Positions 35,391 through 42,441 of a stretch of 64,000 nt of DNA are shown one piece after another. The stretch lies in NCBI GenBank assembly GCA_945903265.1, contig CAMDNQ010000019.1, forward strand, positions 1-64,000. Reading direction: 5' to 3'. The notes beneath the pieces were generated by a model. The model searched no databases. It was not told the origin of the DNA and was given only the letters and a program-made list of their open reading frames with translations. Position 1 is the first letter of the stretch; each line of letters begins with the position of its first letter. A program made the position numbers and the translations under genes. This DNA comes from Candidatus Sulfopaludibacter sp. SbA3 (GTDB lineage: Bacteria; Acidobacteriota; Vicinamibacteria; Vicinamibacterales; UBA2999).

Positions 35391-35446
35391 GACAGCTCCT
35401 TCTCTGGGTGCGGGACCGATCGCGCCGCCGGTGAGTCTAACTCAGG

Positions 35447-35458
35447 TACCCTAGGCTC
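35447..35458 (+). promoter_or_regulatory. Predicted leaderless promoter
   Basis: TACCCT at 35447-35452 is followed by exactly 6 bases and then GTG 35459. There is no ribosome-binding sequence. This is the same geometry as at 10823, 20152 and 47040. Confidence 0.4.
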
Positions 35459-35869
35459 GTGCGAACGGTGATGGGGGCGGCGATCCTGGCCGTGGCAGCC
35501 TCTGCCGGCGCGCACCATTCGATCGCGGGCATGTACGACGCGTCCCGGAACGCCACTCTCGAGGGGGTCGTCGCCGAGTTCCAGTTCGTCAATCCACACC
35601 CAATCCTCGTAGTGGACGTGCGCCGCGGGGACGCCACCGAACGGTGGCAGATGGAAATGGACAACCGCCGCGAGCTCATCGAGATCGGCGTCACGGAGAC
35701 GACCCTCAAGCCTGGCGATCGCATCGTCGTGTACGGCAGCCCCGCACGGCGCGACGTACGAAGGCTCTATATCCGTCGCCTCGATCGGCCTGCCGACGGG
35801 TTCGGGTACGAGCAAGCGGGGTCGCGGCCGAGCCTGCGCCCGAGTCTGCCCCCGCCGACGCGCCGCTGA
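35459..35869 (+). CDS. DUF6152-like secreted protein
   Basis: A 136-residue protein with a short signal (residues 1-18, ending ASAGA) and the family HHSIAGMYD opening. The central region is EGVVAEFQFVNPHPILVVDV, followed by a LKPGDRIVVYGSPARRD strand pair. It resembles the product of 10276-10677 in layout. The C-terminus is a basic proline-rich tail. GTG 35459 is supported by promoter spacing; ATG 35471 would remove part of the signal. It is followed after 7 bases by an FAD monooxygenase gene, so the two are probably co-transcribed. The function is unknown. Confidence 0.8.
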   Translation: MRTVMGAAILAVAASAGAHHSIAGMYDASRNATLEGVVAEFQFVNPHPILVVDVRRGDATERWQMEMDNRRELIEIGVTETTLKPGDRIVVYGSPARRDVRRLYIRRLDRPADGFGYEQAGSRPSLRPSLPPPTRR

Positions 35870-35876
35870 CCGCCTG

Positions 35877-37433
35877 ATGCTCCCGCAGCGCACGACCGAC
35901 GTCATCATCATCGGCGCGGGTCCGACCGGCCTCTCGCTCGCCTGTCAGTGCGTCAGGCACGGCATCGACTTCATCATCATCGACCGGCACGCCGGGATCA
36001 CGCCCTACTCCAAGGCCATCGGCGTGCAGGCGCGCACGCTCGAGATTTACGAACAGCTCGGTCTTGCCGATGACGCGGTCGCGCAGGGCACGCGCGCAGC
36101 ACGCGGTCGCCTGGTTGTCGACGGCCGGGTGCGCGGGGAGCTCGAGTTCGGCGCGATTGGCGCCGGCATGAGTCCCTATCCCTACGTGCTGCTCCTGGAG
36201 CAAAGCAAGAACGAGCGGCTGCTGTACGACTACCTGCAGCGCTCGGGCAGGGACGTCCTCTGGAATACAGAACTGGAGCGGCTCTCGCAGACGGCGGCGG
36301 GCGTCACGGCGCATGTGACAACGTCCGACGGCTCGTCAGAGGTCATCGAGGGCAAGTACCTCGCGGGGTGCGACGGCGCGAAGAGTCCGACGCGGCATGC
36401 GCTCGGCCTGGCATTCGAAGGCAGCACATTCGAGCGCATGTTCTTCGTGGCCGATGCGCAGGTGGACTGGGAGATGCCGCATGATGCGCTGCACGTCTGT
36501 CTTGCGCCATCCACGTTCGTCGTCTTTTTTCCGCTGCCGGGCGAGCGGCGGTATCGCATCGTGGGTGTCTTTCCGGAGGAGTTCGCGGGGGCTGAAGGCG
36601 ACGTCCTGTACGAGGAGATCGAGCAGCGCATCAAGGGAGAGGCTGGCATCCGCCTCGATATCCACCACGTGGAGTGGTTCTCGACTTACAAGGTGCACAC
36701 ACGCCACGCCAGCTCCTTCTCCTCCGGCCGCTGCTTTCTGGCGGGCGACGCCGCGCACGTGCACACGCCCGCCGGCGCGCAGGGAATGAACACCGGCATT
36801 CAGGATGCGTACAACCTGGCCTGGAAGCTGGGAATGGTCCTCAAGCACGGCGCGCCAGCGACGCTTCTCGATACCTACAACGAGGAGCGGCTCGCCAACG
36901 CTGCGAATCTCCTGCGAACGACCGACCGATTTTTTCAGTTCGTCTCGGGCGCACATCCGCTCGTCGCGTTCCTGCGCCTGAACATTTTTCCGATCGTGGC
37001 GAACCGTTTGACGAGGCTTGATGCGGTCAGGCGCCGTGTCTTCCCGACGCTGTCCCAGATTGGGATCACCTACCGGCGAAGCTCACTGAGCGAGCATCGC
37101 GGCGACGATCGCTTTCGCGTCAAGGCGGGCGATCGGATGCCGTATCTGCTGATTGATGGGCGGAGCATCTACGACAGCCTCCATCGCGCCGCGTTTCACT
37201 GGATCTCGTTTTCCGGCGTGCGACATGACGGTCGCAGGGACGAATTCGAACGGCGGTACGGCAGTCTCGTTGAGGTGCACGAGTTGCCGCTGACGCCTGA
37301 CGTTGCACGCGCGTTCGGCGCCGGCGCGCCGTTCGGCGTGTTGCTCAGACCGGACAACTATGTCGGGTGTATTTCCCCCGGCACGGGAGCCGACAGCGCG
37401 GTGGCATACCTCGACCAGTTCGTCGCGAAATAA
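35877..37433 (+). CDS. FAD-dependent aromatic monooxygenase (MhpA/PheA-like)
   Basis: A 518-residue flavoprotein of the class A hydroxylase family. FAD motifs are present: GAGPTG (13-18), the CDGAKSPTRHALGL loop with the DG motif, and AGDAAHVHTPAGAQGMNTGIQDA. The C-terminal thioredoxin-like domain ends with FGVLLRPDNYVGCI. Relatives hydroxylate phenols or 3-hydroxyphenylpropionate-type acids using NAD(P)H and O2. It has no export signal. Its 3' end overlaps the convergent MFS gene by 76 bases. The aromatic substrate is unknown; ACMSD-like and PrpD neighbours would fit ring-product breakdown. Confidence 0.92.
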   Translation: MLPQRTTDVIIIGAGPTGLSLACQCVRHGIDFIIIDRHAGITPYSKAIGVQARTLEIYEQLGLADDAVAQGTRAARGRLVVDGRVRGELEFGAIGAGMSPYPYVLLLEQSKNERLLYDYLQRSGRDVLWNTELERLSQTAAGVTAHVTTSDGSSEVIEGKYLAGCDGAKSPTRHALGLAFEGSTFERMFFVADAQVDWEMPHDALHVCLAPSTFVVFFPLPGERRYRIVGVFPEEFAGAEGDVLYEEIEQRIKGEAGIRLDIHHVEWFSTYKVHTRHASSFSSGRCFLAGDAAHVHTPAGAQGMNTGIQDAYNLAWKLGMVLKHGAPATLLDTYNEERLANAANLLRTTDRFFQFVSGAHPLVAFLRLNIFPIVANRLTRLDAVRRRVFPTLSQIGITYRRSSLSEHRGDDRFRVKAGDRMPYLLIDGRSIYDSLHRAAFHWISFSGVRHDGRRDEFERRYGSLVEVHELPLTPDVARAFGAGAPFGVLLRPDNYVGCISPGTGADSAVAYLDQFVAK

Positions 37434-38659
37434 ATTACCGACCCGATCGCGGTCGCGATGGAGATCATGATCACGCCGGCCATCCAGATGCCCCGATAGT
37501 CGGCGAGGGCGCCGGTATCGCCGCTTCCCATCAGCTGTCCCAGGTAACCGCTTCCGGCGAGCGCCGTCGCTCCCGCCAGCTGCGCCACCATGTTCACGAA
37601 GCCGGTGATCGCGGCGGTCCGCTGCGGTCCGTATGTGTCGGACACGGACGCCGTGATCAGCGTGAAGCAATTGACGGAGATGCCGACCAGAATCGCGATG
37701 GCGCTCAACAACCAGAGTTCGGTCACGCGCATCGACAGCAGCTGAAACAAGCCAATGGAGAGCAGGAGCCAGCCGATGACGACGGCTGTGCGTGAGATGC
37801 CTCGCGCGACGAGCGCATCAGAGAGCTTCCCGGCGACAGGCAGACCGAGACCGCGGCCGACGAACGAGAACGCCACGGTCGCGAGGAAGCCGCCAGCCAC
37901 GATGGCGGCATTGGGTTCGTAGCCGTGTGCGGCGGCGTACACGTCACCGAGGTAGACCGAGATCCACGCCTGCGACAGACGCGTGCCGATGATGAACCCG
38001 GCAAAGAGCGCAGAGAAGCACCAGAGCCGGGGATCAGAAAGCAGACTCCACGAAAACGGCGCGCGTGTGGTCCCCGGCTGCCCCGGCGGAGATGAGCGCA
38101 GAAACACGAAGCACAGGATGCCGACGACGGCGATGCCCATCGCCACGACGTTGGTCGCCTGCCGCCATCCGGACGCGAACGACAGGGCGAGCACCGGCAG
38201 CAGGAAGAACGCGGCACCCTCGCCGACCGCTCCGCCCATGCCGCCGAACGCCGCCTGGCTCAGTCCGCGCTCGTTCGGCGGAAACCAGCGCGCGACACCG
38301 CCGGCAATCGACACATAGGCTGCGGCGCCGGCAATACCCGCGGCCGCGCGCCAGAACAGCAGCGCCGTTTCCGACTGGCTCGTCGCGAACCCGGCCATCG
38401 TGACCGCCGTGAGCAGCATGCCGAAGGTCGCCATCGCGCGGCTGCCGAACCGATCAGCGGCAATACCCCACGGCATCTGAAATACGGCGTACGCATAGAA
38501 AAAGGAGGCGCCCAGCAGACCGATCGCGCCCCGATCGAGGTCGAAGTCGGCCTGCATGAACTTCTGGATGCCGGTGTAGTTCTGGCGCGAGAAATGGCTG
38601 GTCCCGTACGCCAGGATGCCGAACAGGAGCACGACCCAGCGATAGGCCGACGACGTCAT
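37358..38659 (-). CDS. MFS transporter
   Basis: A 433-residue carrier with 12 predicted membrane segments. The motif after TM2 is AADRFGSRAM. The first segments (YRWVVLLFGILAYGTSHFSRQNYTG, quoted from residue 6) resemble ACS-type organic-anion carriers. ATG 38659 overlaps the PrpD stop as ATGA. It is the last gene of the operon that begins with the split ThDP decarboxylase, so it may import that pathway's substrate or export a product. The final segment lies in the 76-base region shared with the opposite monooxygenase gene. Confidence 0.9.
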   Translation of the reverse strand: MTSSAYRWVVLLFGILAYGTSHFSRQNYTGIQKFMQADFDLDRGAIGLLGASFFYAYAVFQMPWGIAADRFGSRAMATFGMLLTAVTMAGFATSQSETALLFWRAAAGIAGAAAYVSIAGGVARWFPPNERGLSQAAFGGMGGAVGEGAAFFLLPVLALSFASGWRQATNVVAMGIAVVGILCFVFLRSSPPGQPGTTRAPFSWSLLSDPRLWCFSALFAGFIIGTRLSQAWISVYLGDVYAAAHGYEPNAAIVAGGFLATVAFSFVGRGLGLPVAGKLSDALVARGISRTAVVIGWLLLSIGLFQLLSMRVTELWLLSAIAILVGISVNCFTLITASVSDTYGPQRTAAITGFVNMVAQLAGATALAGSGYLGQLMGSGDTGALADYRGIWMAGVIMISIATAIGSVIYFATNWSRYATALSAPVPGEIHPT

Positions 38660-40023
38660 GCGACCCGGCTCTGAGCCGTCGACAGCAGCTCGGTGAGAAC
38701 GGACATCTGCTCCACCCTTTCAATCGCGCTCAGCATCGTCCACGCCTGATCGGCCACCGCCGCCGGAAGCACGCGACGCGCACATTCCGAGAACTTCGCC
38801 GACAGCTGCGTGTCGCTGGCCGGACGGGCGGGATAGCCGCGCGCGCCATTCGACGAGCGCTCGAGCACCCGTCCGCCCGACAGCCGCAGGGTGACGATGG
38901 TGTGCGACAGCGGCGGCGTGTTATCGAACGCGGCATTGGCCCGCATCCTGATCTTCGGCATCAACGCCTGAATGTCGGGCGCCTGAATGCGCGAGACGTC
39001 GAACGTTGAAATGCCGACGTGGCCGTCGACAAGAGCCGCGGCGGCGCAGAAGGGCATGCTGAACTTCCCTTCGAGCCCGGTCGCGGGCCGATCGTAGATC
39101 AGGAGCCGCGGCGTCATGGAGTCGACCTGAACGTCAATCGACTCGACGTCATCAGGGCTGAAGGCCTCTGCGTACCGAAGGTCCAGCAGCACGTCGAGCG
39201 GCGGGTGCGTCGCCGCGCATGAGGGGTACAGCTTGACGGTGATGCCGGTCGTCAGAATGTCCCAGAAGGTGTCGAGCTGCGCGACTGCGAGCGTCAGATC
39301 GCGATGCTGCGCGTCCATCGCCGCCAGAAATCCCTGCGGGCCATCGAGCGACAGCTCGCTGGCGCGGTAGCCGCGCTGCGCGAGCTGCGCGGCCATCACG
39401 CCGTTGCGGGCGGCCATCCCTGCATGGAGCGGCTTCACCATGCTGCCCAGGTTCTCCTTGAGTCCGCAGGCGGAAGACGCCGCAATGCCGAGCGCGTGCA
39501 CCGTTTCGGCCGGCGTCAGGCCGAGCACGCGCGCCGCGGCCGCCGCAGCGCCGACCGTCCCAATCGTCGACGTGCAGTGCCATCCGCGATCGTGATAGTG
39601 CCGGGGATTCATCGCCTTGCCGAGGCGGCACTCCAGCTCGAATCCGACGACGTACCCTTCGAGCAGCGTGCGTCCGGACGCTCCGGCAAGCTCACAGGCG
39701 GCGAGCGCCGCCGGCATCAGTGCGCAGCTCGGATGCGCCAGCGACACGAAGCACATGTCGTCATAGTCGAGCGCGTGCGCCGCGACCCCGTTGGCCATCG
39801 CCGCCACGCCCGCCCCGGTTCGCATCGACGTGCCAAGTACCGCCGAGTCGCCCCGCCCTTCGTCGGCAGCGAGCGACTGGACCATGCGGGCGGCCGGCTC
39901 GATCGCGCCCGCCAGGACCACGCCGACCGTGTCGCGCACCGCCGCGGCCGCCGCGTCGAGCGCCGCCTGAGGCGGCACCGCGCGTGCCACGAACTCCGCG
40001 AGCTGCGCGGTTTCTTTCGTCAT
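38656..40023 (-). CDS. MmgE/PrpD family protein
   Basis: A 455-residue protein, the second PrpD-family member in the window. Family blocks are ALDYDDMCFVSLAHPSCALMPA, GFELECRLGKAMNPRHYHDRGWHCT (adjacent blocks) and KLYPSCAATHPPLDVLLDL. ATG 40023 shares its first base with the upstream stop (TGATG); longer frames lie inside the acyl-CoA dehydrogenase gene. Known relatives are hydro-lyases or isomerases on carboxylates. Its partners here are an acyl-CoA dehydrogenase-like flavoprotein, a ThDP decarboxylase and an MFS carrier, so the likely substrate differs from that of the tct-linked copy. Confidence 0.9.
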   Translation of the reverse strand: MTKETAQLAEFVARAVPPQAALDAAAAAVRDTVGVVLAGAIEPAARMVQSLAADEGRGDSAVLGTSMRTGAGVAAMANGVAAHALDYDDMCFVSLAHPSCALMPAALAACELAGASGRTLLEGYVVGFELECRLGKAMNPRHYHDRGWHCTSTIGTVGAAAAAARVLGLTPAETVHALGIAASSACGLKENLGSMVKPLHAGMAARNGVMAAQLAQRGYRASELSLDGPQGFLAAMDAQHRDLTLAVAQLDTFWDILTTGITVKLYPSCAATHPPLDVLLDLRYAEAFSPDDVESIDVQVDSMTPRLLIYDRPATGLEGKFSMPFCAAAALVDGHVGISTFDVSRIQAPDIQALMPKIRMRANAAFDNTPPLSHTIVTLRLSGGRVLERSSNGARGYPARPASDTQLSAKFSECARRVLPAAVADQAWTMLSAIERVEQMSVLTELLSTAQSRVA

Positions 40024-41195
40024 CAATACGACCGCGGCAGGCCGAGGACGTGCTCGGCCACATAACTGAGAATCAGGTTGGTCGAGATCGGCGCCACCGA
40101 ATAGAGACGCGTCTCCCTGAACTTCCGTTCGACGTCGTACTCCTCGGCGAAGCCGAAGCCGCCGTGCGTCTGCACCGCAACATTGGCCGCCTCCCACGAC
40201 GCGTCGGCGGCCAGCATCTTCGCCATGTTGGCTTCCGCGCCGCACGGCGAACCGGCATCGAAGAGCTCCGCGGCACGGATCCGCATCAGGTCGGCAGCCT
40301 CGATGTTCACGTGGGCGCGCGCGATCGGAAACTGAATGCCCTGGTTCTGGCCGATCGGCCGGCCGAAGACGGTGCGTTCTTTCGCGTACCGGGACGCGCG
40401 CTCGATGAACCAGCGGCCGTCCCCCACGCATTCGGCGGCGATGAGGATGCGCTCGGCGTTCAGTCCGTCCAGGAGGTAGCGAAAGCCCTTCCCTTCCTCG
40501 CCGATCAGATTCTCGACGGGGACCTCGAGGTCGTCGAAGAACAACTCCGTCGTCGCGTGATTCATCATCGTGCGCATCGGACGAATGGTCAGGCCCTTGC
40601 CGATCGCGGTTCGCATGTCGACCAGCATCATCGAGAGTCCTTCGGTGCGCTTCTTCACCTGCTCGATGGGGGTCGTACGCGCCATCAGCAGCATGAGGTC
40701 GGAATGCTCCGCGCGCGAGATGAAGACTTTCTGGCCGTTGATGACGTACCTGTCGCCCCTGCGGACGGCCATCGTCTTCATCTGCGTCGTATCGGACCCG
40801 GTCGTCGGCTCAGTGACGCCGAACGCCTGCAGCCGGATCGATCCGTCGGCGATGCCTGGCAGGTACTGCTGTTTCTGCGCGTCGCTGCCGTGCCGCAGCA
40901 GCGATCCCATGATGTACATCTGCGCGTGGCACGCGCCGGAATTGGCACCGCAGTGGTTGATCTCTTCGAGGATGACCGAGGCTTCCCGGATCCCGAGACC
41001 CGACCCGCCGTACTCCGCCGGAATCAACGCCGCCAGATACCCGGCCTCGGTGAGCGCTTTCACGAAGGCATCCGGATACGCGCGCGCGGCGTCGATCTCG
41101 CGCCAGTACGGATCGGGGAAATGCTCGCAGATTTCGCGGACGCTCTGCCGCAGGCTGGCCTGCAGCTCCGCGGCCTCACTCAACTGGGTCGTCAC
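40023..41195 (-). CDS. Acyl-CoA dehydrogenase family flavoprotein
   Basis: A 390-residue protein of the acyl-CoA dehydrogenase fold: N-terminal helical domain (to about 120), the beta-domain with AFGVTEPTTGSD and GQKVFISRAEHSD, and a C-terminal helical domain with KERTVFGRPIGQNQGIQF and QTHGGFGFAEEYD. The region that carries the catalytic glutamate in many members (YEGT) reads YSVAPIST, so the base is not at that position. The start is GTG 41195, overlapping the preceding stop as GTGA. It may oxidise a CoA-thioester or act on a free acid. Confidence 0.9.
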   Translation of the reverse strand: MTTQLSEAAELQASLRQSVREICEHFPDPYWREIDAARAYPDAFVKALTEAGYLAALIPAEYGGSGLGIREASVILEEINHCGANSGACHAQMYIMGSLLRHGSDAQKQQYLPGIADGSIRLQAFGVTEPTTGSDTTQMKTMAVRRGDRYVINGQKVFISRAEHSDLMLLMARTTPIEQVKKRTEGLSMMLVDMRTAIGKGLTIRPMRTMMNHATTELFFDDLEVPVENLIGEEGKGFRYLLDGLNAERILIAAECVGDGRWFIERASRYAKERTVFGRPIGQNQGIQFPIARAHVNIEAADLMRIRAAELFDAGSPCGAEANMAKMLAADASWEAANVAVQTHGGFGFAEEYDVERKFRETRLYSVAPISTNLILSYVAEHVLGLPRSY

Positions 41196-41785
41196 AGTAC
41201 CGCCTTGGGACCGAGAAGCGCTTCTCGAAACCGATTCTTGATATAGGTGCCGTCGCGCGCCGGCACCGTCAGCGGCGGCTGGGTCGCTGCCACCTTGATG
41301 ACGCCGAGCACGGGCCCGCTCCCGCTCTGGAGGACCGGCAGCCAGTGCGACAACTGCGATGCCGACGTCAGGGTCAATGTCGACGGAAATCCAGCAGCGG
41401 CCGCCATGCCGGCCAGATCCACACCGCAGGCCGTATGCGATGCCTGCATGCCGGTTTCTCCATAATGCTCGTTGTCGAGCACCGCAATCGCCAGGTTCGC
41501 CGGCCGCGCTGCCGCGATCGTGGCCAGGCTGCCAAGTCCCATCAGCAGTTCGCCATCGCCGGTGATGACAATCACGCGACGTGATGGCTGCGCGAGTGCC
41601 AGGCCGAGCCCCACCATCGCGGCGCCGCCCATGGCGCCCCAGAGATAAAAGTTCAGCGGCGACTCGGACGTGGCGGCGACGTCCCACGTCGGGGAGCCGA
41701 GACCTGTCACGACGAGCGCGTCGCCACGGCCAGCCAGCAGGGCGGCTACGGCCTCACGACGCTCGAGCGCGGGGGGAGGCGCCAT
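41192..41785 (-). CDS. ThDP-dependent decarboxylase, beta (PP-domain) subunit, ComE-like
   Basis: A 197-residue protein corresponding to the pyrophosphate-binding half of a two-subunit 2-oxoacid decarboxylase such as sulfopyruvate or phosphonopyruvate decarboxylase. The ThDP motif is GDGELLMGLGSL (76 onward) with the closing asparagine at N105 (VLDNEHYGETG). The motif GAMGGAAMVGLGLALAQP precedes it. It starts one base after the alpha-subunit stop, fitting an alpha-beta complex. The acid decarboxylated is unknown; neighbours are not sulfonate or phosphonate genes. Confidence 0.9.
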   Translation of the reverse strand: MAPPPALERREAVAALLAGRGDALVVTGLGSPTWDVAATSESPLNFYLWGAMGGAAMVGLGLALAQPSRRVIVITGDGELLMGLGSLATIAAARPANLAIAVLDNEHYGETGMQASHTACGVDLAGMAAAAGFPSTLTLTSASQLSHWLPVLQSGSGPVLGVIKVAATQPPLTVPARDGTYIKNRFREALLGPKAVL

Positions 41786-41786
41786 G

Positions 41787-42323
41787 CTATTCGAACCTCT
41801 TCGCGCCGATGAGACGCTGTCCGATCAGCACCGCGACGGCGCGGTTCGACACGAACGCCATCTGCGCGGCCATTTCCACTTCCGCTCCAAGCCGCGCGGC
41901 GTCGTCAACCTGGTAGACGATCATCCCCGCCAACTCGAGAACGCGCGCTGACGTGTGCCCCATCGGAACCTGCCAGGGGTTCGTCTCGCCCCACTCCCCG
42001 CGCATCGTCACGATCATGAGCAGCGGAAACCGGCACTCTTCTGCGAGCGAGAGCATGTTGATGCAGTTGCCGACACCGCTCGACTGCATCAGGACCGCGG
42101 CGCGTACGCCGCCGAGCCAGGCCCCGGCGCTCATCGCGACGCCTTCTTCCTCGGTCGTCAGAGCGACGGTCGTGATGGCGCTGTCGGCATGACAGCTTTC
42201 GATCAGCGATTTATGCCCGGCATCAGGCACGTACGCGACCTGGCCGACGTTCGCCTGTTTCAGTGCCTGATAGATGTATTGGGACCAGACGGACTGCGGG
42301 ACGTTAACGGGGTCGGGAGTCAT
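41787..42323 (-). CDS. ThDP-dependent decarboxylase, alpha (PYR-domain) subunit, ComD-like
   Basis: A 178-residue protein equivalent to the pyrimidine-binding half of sulfopyruvate/phosphonopyruvate decarboxylase. The glutamate that activates ThDP lies in TTEEEGVAMSAGAWLGG (E58-E60), followed by VLMQSSGVGNCINML, EECRFPLLMIVTMRGEWGE and the ARVLELAG helix. It is the first gene of a five-gene operon: alpha, beta, acyl-CoA dehydrogenase, PrpD, MFS. The first residues (MTPDPV) are encoded by the left arm of a repeat palindrome (42309-42341), so the upstream control region of this operon is probably the repeat itself. Confidence 0.88.
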   Translation of the reverse strand: MTPDPVNVPQSVWSQYIYQALKQANVGQVAYVPDAGHKSLIESCHADSAITTVALTTEEEGVAMSAGAWLGGVRAAVLMQSSGVGNCINMLSLAEECRFPLLMIVTMRGEWGETNPWQVPMGHTSARVLELAGMIVYQVDDAARLGAEVEMAAQMAFVSNRAVAVLIGQRLIGAKRFE

Positions 42324-42391
42324 TTTTGGAGGACACGCGCGTGGACCATTCTTCCACAGCGCACTGTCCTCTTAAAATGACCTCCGACCCC
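42309..42391. repeat. REP-like palindrome spanning the start of the ThDP operon
   Basis: The left arm (42309-42341) opens GGGGTCGGGAGTCATTTTTG. The right arm (42359-42391) is its inverse, reading GGGGTCGGAGGTCATTTTAA on the minus strand. About 27 of 33 positions match, with a short loop between. It lies between two divergent genes, and the left arm contains the start codon of the alpha-subunit gene. It resembles dispersed REP elements; no transposase is nearby. Confidence 0.7.
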
Positions 42392-42410
42392 ATTTCTCCA
42401 GGCCCGCGGG

Positions 42411-42423
42411 TACTATTGAGGCC
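42411..42423 (+). promoter_or_regulatory. Predicted leaderless promoter before a mini-ORF
   Basis: TACTAT at 42411-42416 is followed by 7 bases and ATG 42424, the start of a five-codon reading frame coupled to the GGT-like gene. Confidence 0.4.
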
Positions 42424-42441
42424 ATGGTGCACATCCGCTGA
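42424..42441 (+). CDS. Possible leader peptide MVHIR, coupled to the GGT-like gene
   Basis: ATG 42424 opens a five-codon frame ending in TGA 42439-42441. The A of this TGA is the first base of the GGT-like ATG (TGATG). No ribosome-binding sequence precedes either ATG. A leaderless ribosome entering at the first ATG could re-initiate at the second. Too short for homology support, so this is inference from geometry only. Confidence 0.35.
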   Translation: MVHIR

